Below the pieces are notes generated by a model. The model was not told the origin of the DNA, searched no databases, and saw only the letters and a list, made by a program, of their open reading frames with translations. From assembly GCA_032111745.1 (NCBI GenBank), contig JAULUH010000009.1, positions 1-13,138 of the forward strand: a stretch of DNA of 13,138 nt, written 5' to 3'. Position numbers and translations under genes: made by a program. Every line of letters begins with the position of its first letter. The stretch's first letter is position 1. Of the stretch, positions 6,028 through 13,138 are shown in pieces. This DNA comes from JAULUH01 sp032111745. Its GTDB lineage: Bacteria; Chloroflexota; Anaerolineae; JAAEKA01.

Positions 6028-7896
6028 TCACCAACCCCCCTTCTTGGACTCATCTTGCCGCATCGCGCGGTCCCAGCTCTCGATCTCCTGCAAGAAGCCG
6101 GGCATCCGGGCCTGCAGCTTTTGCACGGACAGCTCGCGCAGCCGCTCCAGCTCCTGGCGCAGGCCGGTACTGGCTTCCAGGCAAACCTCCAGGCTGCAGC
6201 CGCCCCGCACCAAGCCGTCCAGGGTGTTATAGTAGGTGAGGATGGCCCGGAGCTGGGCATGCTGTTTGGCCAGGGGCGCGAAGGCGTCGTCGCCAAAAGC
6301 TGACTGTTGGAGAAAGGCCTCGCGCAGCAGGCGTCCTGCTACCAGGATGGCCCGCTCCGGCTCGCCGATAGCATCGCTGCCTACCAGCTGCACGATCTCT
6401 TCCAGCTCGTGTTCCTCCTCCAGCAGGCGCTGGGCCTGGGCCCGCAGCTGGGGCCAATCCTTGTGCACGGCCTGGCGGAACCAGTCGTCCAGCCCATAGT
6501 GGGTGAAGCTGGCGATCCAGTCGATGGCGGGGAAGTGGCGCCGGCGGGCCAGGTCGATGTCCAGGGCCCAGAAGGTGCCGGCCAGGCGGAGGCTGTTCTG
6601 GGTCATGGGCTCAGAGAAATCGCCTCCCGGGGGTGACACAGCGCCGATGATAGTCACCGAGCCCTCGCGGCCGTCGTCGCCCAGCACCTGCACGTTGCCG
6701 GCGCGCTCGTAGAAGCCGGCCAGGCGGCTGGTCAGGTAGGCGGGATAGCCCTCCTCGCCCGGCATCTCCTCCAGCCGCCCGGACACCTCGCGCAGGGCTT
6801 CGCCCCAGCGGCTGGTGCTATCGGCCAGGAGCGCAACATGGAGGCCCTGGTCCCGGAAGTACTCGGCGATGGTGAGGCCGGTGTAGATGCTGGCCTCGCG
6901 GGCGGCCACGGGCATGTTGCTGGTGTTGGCGATGAGCACCGTGCGCTCCATGAGGGGGCCGCCGAATTTGGGGTCCTCCAGCTGGGGGAATTCGGTCAGC
7001 ACCTCGGTCATCTCGTTGCCCCGCTCGCCGCAGCCGATGTAGACGACGATATCGGCATCGGTCCACTTGGCCAGTGACTGCTCGGCGACAGTCTTGCCCG
7101 TGCCGAAGCCACCGGGGATGATGGCCGTGCCGCCCTTGGCCACGGGGAAGAAGGTATCGATCACCCGCTGGCCGGTTACCAGGGGCATGTCCGGGTCCAG
7201 GCGTTGGGCATAGGGGCGGGGCTGGCGCACCGGCCAGCGTTGCGAGAGGCGCAGCGACAGCGGCTCCCCACCGTGTTCCGGCTGCAGCCTGCCGATGACC
7301 TGCCGCACATGGTACGTGCCCGTCGCCAGCCCCTCGACCCTGCCGGCAGGGTAATCAGGGGGCACCAGGATGCGGTGGTGGAAGTGGGAGCCCTCAACCA
7401 CCGTCCCTAGCAGCGCGCCTGGCACCACCCGGTCTCCTGCCGCCACGGCCGGCGCAAACGACCACAGTCGTTGGCGATCCAGCGGGGGCAGGCTGATGCC
7501 GCGGGCGATGTAGGGGGCCAGAGGCACCCCGCCGGGGTCGAACGCGGCCAGCTCCGGCAGGGGGCGTTGCACCCCATCGTAGATGCCACCCAGGAGGCCT
7601 GGGCCCAGCTCCACCCACAGCGGCGCGCCGGTATCCCACACCGGGTCGCCGATCTGAAGGCCTGCCGTGTCCTCGTAGACCTGGACGGTGGCGATATCGG
7701 CATCGAGGCGGATGATCTCGCCGATCAGCCGTTCGGGGCCTACCCAGGCCACGTGGTAGAGCAACGCGCCCTCGAGGCCTGCCGCCTCCACCACGGGGCC
7801 GGAGGCCCGGGTGATGACACCCTGGGGCGTGTCGCCCATGGGACGCCGGCTGCGGTAGGCGCGAATGGCGCTCTGCAGGGTCTGGTCTGCCGTCAT
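6028..7896 (-). CDS. atpA: V/A-type ATPase subunit A (catalytic head subunit)
   Basis: This 622-residue catalytic subunit hydrolyses or makes ATP at the A/B interface. The Walker A loop GGFGTGKT lies at residues 262-269 (Lys268, Thr269), and GERGNEM carries the catalytic-type Glu291. The A-specific insertion of about 80-100 residues, which separates A from F-type beta, lies between the N-terminal barrel (GVITRASGPVVEA) and the P-loop. ALREVSGRLEEMPGEEGYPAYLTSRLAGFYERAG and PAIDWIASF follow in the usual order. The start ATG at 7896 is preceded by GGAG with 6 nt spacing. The second Met (residue 20, 7839) is closer to the usual family start but has no ribosome binding site, so I keep the longer form. 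The gap after subunit F is 39 nt, the longest measurable one in the operon; one base separates the stop from the start of B. Confidence 0.96.
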   Translation of the reverse strand: MTADQTLQSAIRAYRSRRPMGDTPQGVITRASGPVVEAAGLEGALLYHVAWVGPERLIGEIIRLDADIATVQVYEDTAGLQIGDPVWDTGAPLWVELGPGLLGGIYDGVQRPLPELAAFDPGGVPLAPYIARGISLPPLDRQRLWSFAPAVAAGDRVVPGALLGTVVEGSHFHHRILVPPDYPAGRVEGLATGTYHVRQVIGRLQPEHGGEPLSLRLSQRWPVRQPRPYAQRLDPDMPLVTGQRVIDTFFPVAKGGTAIIPGGFGTGKTVAEQSLAKWTDADIVVYIGCGERGNEMTEVLTEFPQLEDPKFGGPLMERTVLIANTSNMPVAAREASIYTGLTIAEYFRDQGLHVALLADSTSRWGEALREVSGRLEEMPGEEGYPAYLTSRLAGFYERAGNVQVLGDDGREGSVTIIGAVSPPGGDFSEPMTQNSLRLAGTFWALDIDLARRRHFPAIDWIASFTHYGLDDWFRQAVHKDWPQLRAQAQRLLEEEHELEEIVQLVGSDAIGEPERAILVAGRLLREAFLQQSAFGDDAFAPLAKQHAQLRAILTYYNTLDGLVRGGCSLEVCLEASTGLRQELERLRELSVQKLQARMPGFLQEIESWDRAMRQDESKKGGW

Positions 7897-7917
7897 GTCT
7901 ATCTCCGCATCTGGGCC

Positions 7918-7937
7918 GGCCAGCGACTGGGCTGGCT
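7918..7937 (-). other. Hairpin in the F-A junction of the ATPase operon
   Basis: GCCAGC (7919-7924) and GCTGGC (7931-7936) are exact reverse complements with a six-base loop. The outer G7918/T7937 pair can add a wobble. The hairpin overlaps the stop codon of subunit F and ends about 21 nt before the atpA start. It could separate translation of A from F or act as a processing site that tunes subunit stoichiometry. That role is inferred, and a chance hairpin is possible at this GC content. Confidence 0.3.
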
Positions 7938-8283
7938 AGGCCTCTTGCTCGCCCTCGGCCCGGAAGCTGAAGCTGTAGCCGATCACCCGGCTCAGCATCT
8001 CCGACAGCAGCTGGCGCCGGGAGACTTCGCCGCGCGCCGGGATGCCGTCGGGCAGGGCCACCACCAGGGGGTGGTAGGCCAGCTCGATCTGCGCCCGCAG
8101 GTCCAGCGGCAGCCGGGCATAGAAGGGCTCATGGCAGGCGATGATGCTGTCGGGGGCCTCGGCCATCTGGCGGCGCAGTAGGCGCTCAGCCTCGGCTGGT
8201 TCGTCAGCCACCAGGACCTGTGCGCCGGTCAGGGCGAAGCCGGGGGCCAAATCCGGGGTCGTGATCACTGTGACCTGAGCCAT
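7936..8283 (-). CDS. atpF: V/A-type ATPase subunit F (central stalk)
   Basis: This 115-residue protein matches the size and pattern of subunit F, a small Rossmann-like protein that binds subunit D in the rotating central stalk and can regulate ATP hydrolysis. The segment ITTPDLAPGFALTGAQVLVADEPAEAERLL corresponds to the family's conserved start (a short strand, then GF.L.G and a helix). IIACHEPFYARL and the PLVVALPDG segment follow, and the chain closes with a helix reading SEMLSRVIGYSFSF. It starts 10 nt after the stop of subunit C with no strong ribosome binding site, which points to translational coupling. The V/A-type subunit F shown here is unrelated to the F-type ATPase gene also called atpF (subunit b). 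Position and sequence agree, so confidence is high. Confidence 0.92.
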   Translation of the reverse strand: MAQVTVITTPDLAPGFALTGAQVLVADEPAEAERLLRRQMAEAPDSIIACHEPFYARLPLDLRAQIELAYHPLVVALPDGIPARGEVSRRQLLSEMLSRVIGYSFSFRAEGEQEA

Positions 8284-8293
8284 AGGAGCCCGA

Positions 8294-9352
8294 TCAATCC
8301 CAGAGGAACCAGCGTGCCCGGGCGTCCTCCCGGCCGAGGTTGCCAGCCACGGCCTGGGCGACCAGGCGCAGGTTGCGCGCTTCCGCCCCTTTGGCGGCCA
8401 GATACGCGATCAGCGGGCCTACGCCCAGGGGGTCGGCCTGCACGAAGAGGCTGGCTCGCCACTGCACCAGGGTGCTCTCCCACAGGTGCTGCAGGCTGGT
8501 CAGGCGCTCACCATCCCACTGCTCCAGGCCGGGCCGCCAGAACTCGCCCTCGGGCGCGGCCTGCATCACGTCACGCATGGCGGCGCCGTCGGCGGCGGTA
8601 CGGAGTGCGTCCAGCGTGTCCGGGGTGAGCCTGCCGCCAGGCAGCCAGGGTGCGGGCGCCGCCAGCTGGGTCAGGTGCAGGTTGAGGGCGAGCAGGAGGT
8701 TGGTCAGATCGAGGAAGCGCTCCAGGTCCAGCCGCACCAGGGCGCCGTCCTGGCCGGGAAGCTCCGCCGCCCGCTGCGTGGTGCTCTCGGCCCAGGTGTG
8801 GTCGAAGGCTGCGGTGAGCTGGGGGAGGTCGGGGCTCTCCGGCAGTTCGGCCACCAGGATGCCGGCCAATTCGGCGGTGGGGAGTTGCCACTGGGCCAGC
8901 AGGTCGACCAGGTTGCGCAGGGTGGGCTGGCGCGCTAGCTCCATCAGCCTGGCCTCGGCGAAGGGGGGCAGGGCAACCAACCCGGGCAGGATGCGCTCCG
9001 GCCTGGAACGGGCACTGATTCCTCGCAGCAAAGCCACCACGTTGTGGCGCTGGTAGGGGGCTAGCAGGATGGCCAGGGCCGGGGCCGTGGTGTCGCCGCC
9101 GAATGCCACGATCTGTTGCAGCGCGCTGTCGTGCCCGATCCGTACGGTGCGCAAGATAGCGTCGAGGCCGCTGGCTGTGGCCAGCGATTGTTGCAGGGCA
9201 TCGTGGTAGGGGCCCTGGTCGAGCTGGCCGATCAGGGCCTCCAGGGTGGGGGCTGCCAGCAGCTGTTCCAGGTCGGCCCGGTGCAGCAGCCGGCTGCGCC
9301 TGGCCCGCAGCCGGGCGTTCACGTACTCGTAGCCGACGTCAATCCCCATCAT
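8294..9352 (-). CDS. atpC: V/A-type ATPase subunit C (funnel-shaped d-type subunit on the rotor ring)
   Basis: This largely helical 352-residue protein has the length of the V-ATPase d / archaeal C family. That subunit sits on the proteolipid ring and connects it to the D-F central stalk. Supporting segments are the N-terminal GYEYVNARLRARRSRLL, a middle DLERFLDLTNLLLALN, and the C-terminal IAYLAAKGAEARNLRLVAQAV, which corresponds to the family's conserved yl..Ke.E..NLR pattern. ATG-ATG occurs at 9352 and 9349. AGAGG lies 7 nt before the first of these, so I start there. A further ATG at 9367 would add five residues but lacks a ribosome binding site. The start overlaps the last codons of subunit E by 14 nt, as is typical of coupled stalk genes. 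Confidence 0.93.
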   Translation of the reverse strand: MMGIDVGYEYVNARLRARRSRLLHRADLEQLLAAPTLEALIGQLDQGPYHDALQQSLATASGLDAILRTVRIGHDSALQQIVAFGGDTTAPALAILLAPYQRHNVVALLRGISARSRPERILPGLVALPPFAEARLMELARQPTLRNLVDLLAQWQLPTAELAGILVAELPESPDLPQLTAAFDHTWAESTTQRAAELPGQDGALVRLDLERFLDLTNLLLALNLHLTQLAAPAPWLPGGRLTPDTLDALRTAADGAAMRDVMQAAPEGEFWRPGLEQWDGERLTSLQHLWESTLVQWRASLFVQADPLGVGPLIAYLAAKGAEARNLRLVAQAVAGNLGREDARARWFLWD

Positions 9353-9956
9353 GGGATGGCCTCTCATGGGGCCCGGCGCCGCTCAGCAGGTCTGCCAGCA
9401 GGGGTCGGAGGTCGGTCAGGGCCCGCTGCAGCCGGCTCTCCACGGTGTTCTCGGTGACGATACGGCCATCCAGGCTCCTGACCACGACGCCCGGTGCCAG
9501 GCCCGCCTGCGCCTCGACGCTGAGAGGCTGGCCGGGATGCGCCTCCAGCAGGGTTTGGACGCGGTCGACGTCCTCGGGAGCGACCACGATCTGAACCGGC
9601 TCGTCGAAGTGGGCCAGGGCCTCGTCCAGCAGCCTGCCCAGGATCTCTGCATAGTCGGGCCGCTGGCGGGAGGAAGCCAGGGTCTCCTGAGCGCGGCGGA
9701 CCGCGGCCAGGAACGCGGCATCCTGCACCTGCACTTGCAGCCGTTGGTTCTCCAGGCGGCTGCGGTGCAGGCGCCTGGCCTTTTCCTGCAGGGCCGCGCG
9801 TTCGGCGTCGGCCAGGATGTCGTCGCGCAATGCTGCGGCCTGCTTCCTGGCCGCCTGCAGGCGGGAGTCATGGGCCTGCCTGGCCGACTGGAGGATGGCG
9901 GTCGTTTCCTGGTTGGCATCGGCCGCGATCACGTCCAGGATATCCTGCAATGCCAT
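9339..9956 (-). CDS. atpE: V/A-type ATPase subunit E (peripheral stalk)
   Basis: This 205-residue protein has two parts. Residues 1 to about 95 form a long charged helix rich in Ala, Arg, Gln and Glu. With subunit G/H this helix would make the right-handed coiled coil of the peripheral stalk. A globular C-terminal domain follows, with the family hallmark at residues 156-176 (GVVVRSLDGRI and TENTVESRL). This domain grips the top of the A3B3 head and stops it turning with the rotor. The length is normal for bacterial and archaeal E (about 190-210). It begins 10 nt after the stop of subunit K, with GAGG about 10 nt before the ATG, and its 3' end overlaps subunit C. Confidence 0.94.
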   Translation of the reverse strand: MALQDILDVIAADANQETTAILQSARQAHDSRLQAARKQAAALRDDILADAERAALQEKARRLHRSRLENQRLQVQVQDAAFLAAVRRAQETLASSRQRPDYAEILGRLLDEALAHFDEPVQIVVAPEDVDRVQTLLEAHPGQPLSVEAQAGLAPGVVVRSLDGRIVTENTVESRLQRALTDLRPLLADLLSGAGPHERPSHDGD

Positions 9957-9966
9957 GGCAGTGGCC

Positions 9967-10194
9967 TCAGCCGCCCCCTCCCAGCAGTAGGAGGATCATG
10001 GCCGACACCGCAAAGCCCAGGATGACCATGGTCTCTGGGATGGCTACGAGCAGCACGATGCGGCCGGTCAGCTCGGGCTTTTCGGCCAGGGCTCCGGCGC
10101 CGGCGGCGCCGATGCGGGCCTGTGCGTAGCCCGTGCCGATGGCGGTCAGCCCGACGGCCAATGCAGCGCCGATGGCGAGGAGTCCGATTTCCAT
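9967..10194 (-). CDS. atpK: V/A-type ATPase subunit K (proteolipid, rotor ring c subunit)
   Basis: This 75-residue, very hydrophobic protein forms one helical hairpin. Helix 1 covers about residues 3-34 and has a Gly-rich face (GTGYAQARIGAAGAG). A short polar loop reads AEKPELTGR, and helix 2 covers about 46-71. Helix 2 carries the ion-carrying carboxylate Glu54 in IPETMVILGF, which matches the second hairpin of Enterococcus hirae NtpK. Gln25 in helix 1 and Thr55 are in positions where some Na+-binding rotors have ligands, but proton-coupled relatives can have the same Gln, so ion choice is open. Many copies form the ring turned by ion flow. It is the single-hairpin form of about 8 kDa, without the gene duplication seen in NtpK. 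No cleavable signal peptide is present. Confidence 0.95.
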   Translation of the reverse strand: MEIGLLAIGAALAVGLTAIGTGYAQARIGAAGAGALAEKPELTGRIVLLVAIPETMVILGFAVSAMILLLLGGGG

Positions 10195-10200
10195 TTGTCG

Positions 10201-10206
10201 CCTCCT
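10201..10206 (-). promoter_or_regulatory. Strong Shine-Dalgarno before the rotor ring gene
   Basis: On the - strand AGGAGG ends 6 nt before the ATG of subunit K at 10194. It is the best ribosome binding site in the operon; the neighbouring junctions rely on weaker sites or overlaps. This fits the need for many more copies of the ring subunit than of any other subunit per complex. Confidence 0.8.
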
Positions 10207-10218
10207 TTGGCAGGCTTC

Positions 10219-12144
10219 CTAGGGCGCAGAGAGCCCGGGAGCCCCGGCGTCGCCGGGTTCGGCCTGGCCCAACGGCTGGAAGGGTAGCCCACCCTGTTCG
10301 TAGAACTTGGAAAAAAACTCGACATAGTGCAAACGCAAGGCATGGATGGAGGGGCTGAACGCGCCCATGGCGATATTGAGGGCGTGGAACAACAGGGCGA
10401 CGATGACGCCCAGCCACACCACGCCTATGCGGCCGGCCATCTCGTCGGCCACCACGGCCAGGAAGACCGAGGCCAGGCCGATGGCGGCCAGGCGCAGGTA
10501 GGATAGGATGTTACCCACGACCCCGAGCAGCTCCACCGGGGCCATCAGCACCCCTACGGAGCCCAGGCCGCGGATCAGCAGGACCAGTCCGACCAGGACT
10601 GCGACCAGGCCGGGGGTAGCCCAGCCAGACGGCAGTTGCCGGGCTGCCACGGCCACCAGCAGGAACAGCCCGCACAGGCCCACGAGCATGCCGGCGCGTT
10701 CCCAGAGCTGGTGGATATGGCGGGCATGCCAGGCCTGCCATATGCCCAGGAGCAGCCCCAAGGTGATCTGGGCCGCGCCGATGGCCACGGTGAAGATGAG
10801 CAGGGGGGCCAGGGCCTCAGGCTCTGAACGCTCGCGCCAGAGGGGGCGCAGGCCCAGGCTGTAGCCCAGGGGGCCGAAGAACTCGCCGAACACCAGCCCC
10901 CACAGGATGGCGCATCCGGCGCCCATCATGAGGAAGGCGGTCACAGCCCAGACGCTGCTGCCCTTGGCACTGCGGAAATGGAAGACTCCCGCCACCACGA
11001 GGATGACTAGACCGTAGCCAATGTCGCCCAGCATGAGGCCAAAGAACAGGGGCATGAACAGCGCCATCAGCCAGGTGGGGTCAAAGCTGCCTGGCTGGGG
11101 CAGAGCCAGCAGGCGGATGAAGAACTCGTAGGGACGGGCGAAGGCGGGGTTTTCCAGCAGCACTGGGGCTCCGGCCTGCATTTCGGCTTCGGCCGGCGGC
11201 AGCTCCTCGACCGCCAGCGCGCCGGGGAGCTGGCTTTCCAGGGCGGCGATGGCGGCTGCCACATTACGTTTTGGCACCCAGCCCACCAGCACGAAGGTAT
11301 GGTCGGTCTCGCCCAACTGGCGGCGGGCGCGCAACTGTTCCAGGCGCCGGGCCACGGCCTGGCGAGCACCCAGCCAGCGGCTGTGGTGCTCCGCAGCGGC
11401 CTGGTGCAACTGGGTGTCCACCTGCGCCAGCTCGCCCGGGATGGCGTTTAGCCGCCGCTCGATCTGGCCCAGGGCGTCCTGGAAGGCCACGTTGCGCAGC
11501 GATTCGGGCAGCCGTACCCGGCTCACCTGCACCCGGCCCAGCAAGGCCTCCACCTGGGCCGCGGCCCGCTCGGGTACTACCAAGATAGCGCCGACCTGTT
11601 CAGGATCCACCTGATCCATCACCAGCTCGAACTCGGGGCCGGCGATGGCCTCCACCTCTTGGGCCAGCAGTTCGATGGCCGGGCGATAGCGTTTCTGCAC
11701 CAGCAAGGCAATGGTCTCGTACCCCCGCAGCTCGGTGAGCTCCGGTGTGAGGCGCACCAGCTTGCGCACCGTGTCCGCGTAGCTGGGCAGGGTTTCGGCG
11801 TCGTTGTGCAGGGCCTCACGTTGGCGGGCCAGCTCCTCGACGCCGCTGGCGTTGCGCTCCAGGTCGGCCCGCAGGCTGCCGGCCAGGTCGGCCTCGGTCC
11901 AGGGAATGGGCTGCTGGCCGGGGATGCCTGGCAGCAAGGCCAGCAGCGCGTCCAGGCGAGCCAGCAGGAAGCTCAGGGTCTCCAGCTCGCGCTGCTCGCC
12001 GGCCAGCGCGTAGGGCCGCAGGCCGGCGTGCACCTGGGGTCCGGAGATGAGCTGGACACAGGCCAGGGCCTGGACGACCTGCACTGTCTGGTCGATATCC
12101 CGCTTGTGGCCGATGACCTGCAAGCGGGTCATGGGAACGAGCAT
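10219..12144 (-). CDS. atpI: V/A-type ATPase subunit I (membrane stator, a-subunit equivalent)
   Basis: This 641-residue protein is of the V-type 116-kDa family and provides the ion half-channels next to the K ring. Residues 1 to about 340 form the cytoplasmic arm that binds the peripheral stalks, starting MLVPMTRLQVIGHK with helical charged segments. The rest holds about eight membrane helices and begins at the hallmark FDPTWLMALFMPLFFGLML and GDIGYGL. The two conserved channel arginines are visible: Arg551 in ILSYLRLAAIG and Arg604 in ALRLHYVEFFSKFYE. They correspond to the two essential Arg residues of yeast Vph1 and Thermus I. The length is normal for bacterial I. It starts 7 nt after the stop of subunit G/H without a clear ribosome binding site; ATG at 12132 (residue 5) is an alternative start. 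A 24-nt gap precedes K. Confidence 0.95.
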   Translation of the reverse strand: MLVPMTRLQVIGHKRDIDQTVQVVQALACVQLISGPQVHAGLRPYALAGEQRELETLSFLLARLDALLALLPGIPGQQPIPWTEADLAGSLRADLERNASGVEELARQREALHNDAETLPSYADTVRKLVRLTPELTELRGYETIALLVQKRYRPAIELLAQEVEAIAGPEFELVMDQVDPEQVGAILVVPERAAAQVEALLGRVQVSRVRLPESLRNVAFQDALGQIERRLNAIPGELAQVDTQLHQAAAEHHSRWLGARQAVARRLEQLRARRQLGETDHTFVLVGWVPKRNVAAAIAALESQLPGALAVEELPPAEAEMQAGAPVLLENPAFARPYEFFIRLLALPQPGSFDPTWLMALFMPLFFGLMLGDIGYGLVILVVAGVFHFRSAKGSSVWAVTAFLMMGAGCAILWGLVFGEFFGPLGYSLGLRPLWRERSEPEALAPLLIFTVAIGAAQITLGLLLGIWQAWHARHIHQLWERAGMLVGLCGLFLLVAVAARQLPSGWATPGLVAVLVGLVLLIRGLGSVGVLMAPVELLGVVGNILSYLRLAAIGLASVFLAVVADEMAGRIGVVWLGVIVALLFHALNIAMGAFSPSIHALRLHYVEFFSKFYEQGGLPFQPLGQAEPGDAGAPGLSAP

Positions 12145-12151
12145 GGGTGGT

Positions 12152-12463
12152 TCAGGGCAGGATGGTATCTACGATCCTGGCCGCTGCCTCCTCGGTTCTC
12201 TGCAACAGGCGATGGCGCAAGGTTTCCATGTCTTCCTGGCCCTGTATCCTGAGGGCCCTGGCTTCCTCCTCCGCCGCGGCCAGGATGGCCCGCCTGCGCT
12301 CCTCGGCCTCCTGTTGCGCGCTGATACGGGCCTGCGCGACGAGCTGTTCTGCATCCCGTTCGGCGTCCCGGCGCAGGGTTGCGGCTTGCTCGCGGGCTGC
12401 GGCTACGCGCTGCGCGGCAGCCTGCTCGGCCGCCCGGATGGCGGCGATGGGGTCAGGCGCCAT
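12152..12463 (-). CDS. V/A-type ATPase peripheral stalk subunit G/H
   Basis: This 103-residue protein is nearly all charged helix: heptad-like Ala, Arg, Glu and Gln with no Cys and very few aromatics. It runs from DPIAAIRAAEQAAAQRV to a C-terminal EAAARIVDTILP. Size, composition and position just before subunit I match the peripheral stalk partner of E, called G in Thermus and H in archaea. It should pair with E as the coiled-coil strut that links the head to subunit I. I chose the ATG at 12463, with a G-rich stretch about 8 nt upstream. The frame stays open through the N gap into subunit D, but that depends on the arbitrary gap length and is not evidence of a fusion. Coiled-coil proteins are weakly conserved, so context carries much of this call. 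Confidence 0.82.
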   Translation of the reverse strand: MAPDPIAAIRAAEQAAAQRVAAAREQAATLRRDAERDAEQLVAQARISAQQEAEERRRAILAAAEEEARALRIQGQEDMETLRHRLLQRTEEAAARIVDTILP

Positions 12464-12494
12464 GATTATCGCCCCCGGCGTGCCGGGCCACCCG

Positions 12495-12504
12495 NNNNNN
12501 NNNN
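12495..12504. other. Assembly gap (ten N)
   Basis: Ten undetermined bases separate the end of the visible subunit D sequence from the start region of subunit G/H. The true gap length is unknown; ten is often a placeholder or an estimate. The bases on its left are GC-rich (TGCCGGGCCACCCG), which may have hindered sequencing or assembly. The stop codon and last residues of subunit D should lie here. Confidence 0.98.
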
Positions 12505-13114
12505 TGATGCGCTTGAGGCGGTAGACCTCCTCCCGCTCGCGCTCGCCGAGCCTGAGCTCGATAACCTGCTGGCGGTGTCGCAATTGGGGGAGCAGGATGT
12601 GCTCCAGGGCATTGACGCGGCGGCTGGTCTGGCGGATGGCCTCGGCCAGGCGCCGCAGTCGCAGCTCACTGTTAGCCACCTGTAGCAGGACCTCCAGCTC
12701 GGTCTCGAAGGCGTTGGCCAGGGCTTCCAGGCGGGGGGTGCTGCCGGCGGGGCCGGAGGGACGGTCCTGGGGCGACGAGACCAGGCGTTGGGGCTCGATG
12801 CGTAGCACGTTGACACCCATCACCCGGGCGCCGGTCACAGGCACGTCTAGGTCCTCCACCTGGGCCAGGCCCAGGCTGCCCACGACCTCGGGCCCATCCA
12901 GGGCCTGGGCCAGCGCCAGGGAGTGCCGGGCCGCGGCTGCCACCTCGTCGAGGGCCTCGACCTCGGCCATGACGGCGTCGGCGCTACTCAGGAGCTCCTC
13001 CATCAGCGCGTTGCGCTTTTGCCGCAGCAGCTCCTCACCCTGGGCGGCCAGCTTGAGCTGGGCCCGGGTGGCATGCAACTCAGCACGGGTTGGCGTGACC
13101 TGTTCCAGGGGCAT
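12505..13114 (-). CDS. atpD: V/A-type ATPase subunit D (central stalk shaft), 3' end lost in assembly gap
   Basis: About 203 residues are visible. The N-terminal helix has the family signature (TPTRAELHATRAQLKLAAQGEELL, then RQKRNALMEELL). The C-terminal helix is equally diagnostic: RRVNALEHILLPQL, followed by EREREEVYRLKRI just at the gap. The two long helices form the coiled-coil shaft that turns inside the A3B3 head; subunit F binds the middle part. Only a short C-terminal tail and the stop should be missing. I chose ATG at 13114. GTG at 13126 would add four residues, and an AGAAGG just upstream of it could serve the ATG with a longish spacer. In Thermus and in many archaea D follows B; here it heads the operon, upstream of G/H. 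The promoter lies beyond the right edge. Confidence 0.92.
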
Positions 13115-13138
13115 GACGACGACCACCCTTCTGCCGGC

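Noticed and set aside
6027..6296. Upstream extension of the atpB frame by 90 codons
   Set aside because: It overlaps the 3' end of atpA in another frame. The family start is at 6026, one base after the atpA stop, and the extra residues look like shadow translation.
7471..8181. A 236-codon + strand frame opposite atpA and atpF
   Set aside because: It is a shadow of two confidently assigned ATPase genes, with low-complexity composition and no support for a start.
1..13138. Search for tRNA, rRNA, transposase, CRISPR or attachment sites
   Set aside because: No tRNA-like cloverleaf, rRNA segment, transposase motif, regular spacer array or target-site duplication was seen by eye on either strand.

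Overview
The window is a GC-rich stretch of bacterial genome, or of a scaffold, because a run of ten N sits at 12495-12504. A member of the Chloroflexota (Anaerolineae/Caldilineae-like) is my best guess. It rests on the Pro/Thr/Glu-rich extracellular linkers, the paired SH3b domains behind a single membrane anchor, the large CHAT protein and the use of a V/A-type ATPase. This is an inference from style; no marker gene is present to prove it.

Left part, + strand (1-4437). The window opens inside a patatin-like phospholipase, of which only the C-terminal part with the catalytic Asp motif is present. Next comes a compact 141-residue ferritin-like diiron protein. An inverted repeat at its stop codon and a stem-loop capped by a GNRA tetraloop follow, and the latter is probably its terminator. 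A near-consensus sigma70 promoter (TTGACA, 17 bp, TATAGT) and a foldable leader of about 110 nt then lead into a 1031-residue membrane protein. That protein has a CHAT (caspase-like) protease domain, TPR-like repeats, one transmembrane helix, two SH3b domains and a C-terminal beta-sandwich. It is the least ordinary gene here: a protease module placed inside the cell, physically linked to ligand-binding-type domains outside it.

Centre (4438-4607). This is a short convergent intergenic region. It holds a 94-nt nested inverted repeat and a second small perfect hairpin just after the last gene of the opposite-strand operon.

Right part, - strand (4608 to the right edge). This is one tightly packed V/A-type ATPase operon, read right to left as D, G/H, I, K, E, C, F, A, B. 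All nine expected subunits are represented: the catalytic head (A3B3), the central stalk (D, F, C), the peripheral stalks (E, G/H), the membrane stator (I) and the proteolipid ring (K). Most junctions are overlaps or gaps of 1-24 nt, so co-transcription and translational coupling are likely. The operon promoter lies beyond the right edge. Subunit D heads the operon instead of following B as in the classic bacterial and archaeal order. Its 3' end is lost in the N gap, so this point needs sequence across the gap. The machine either makes ATP from an ion gradient or pumps ions using ATP; the sequence does not settle the direction or the ion.
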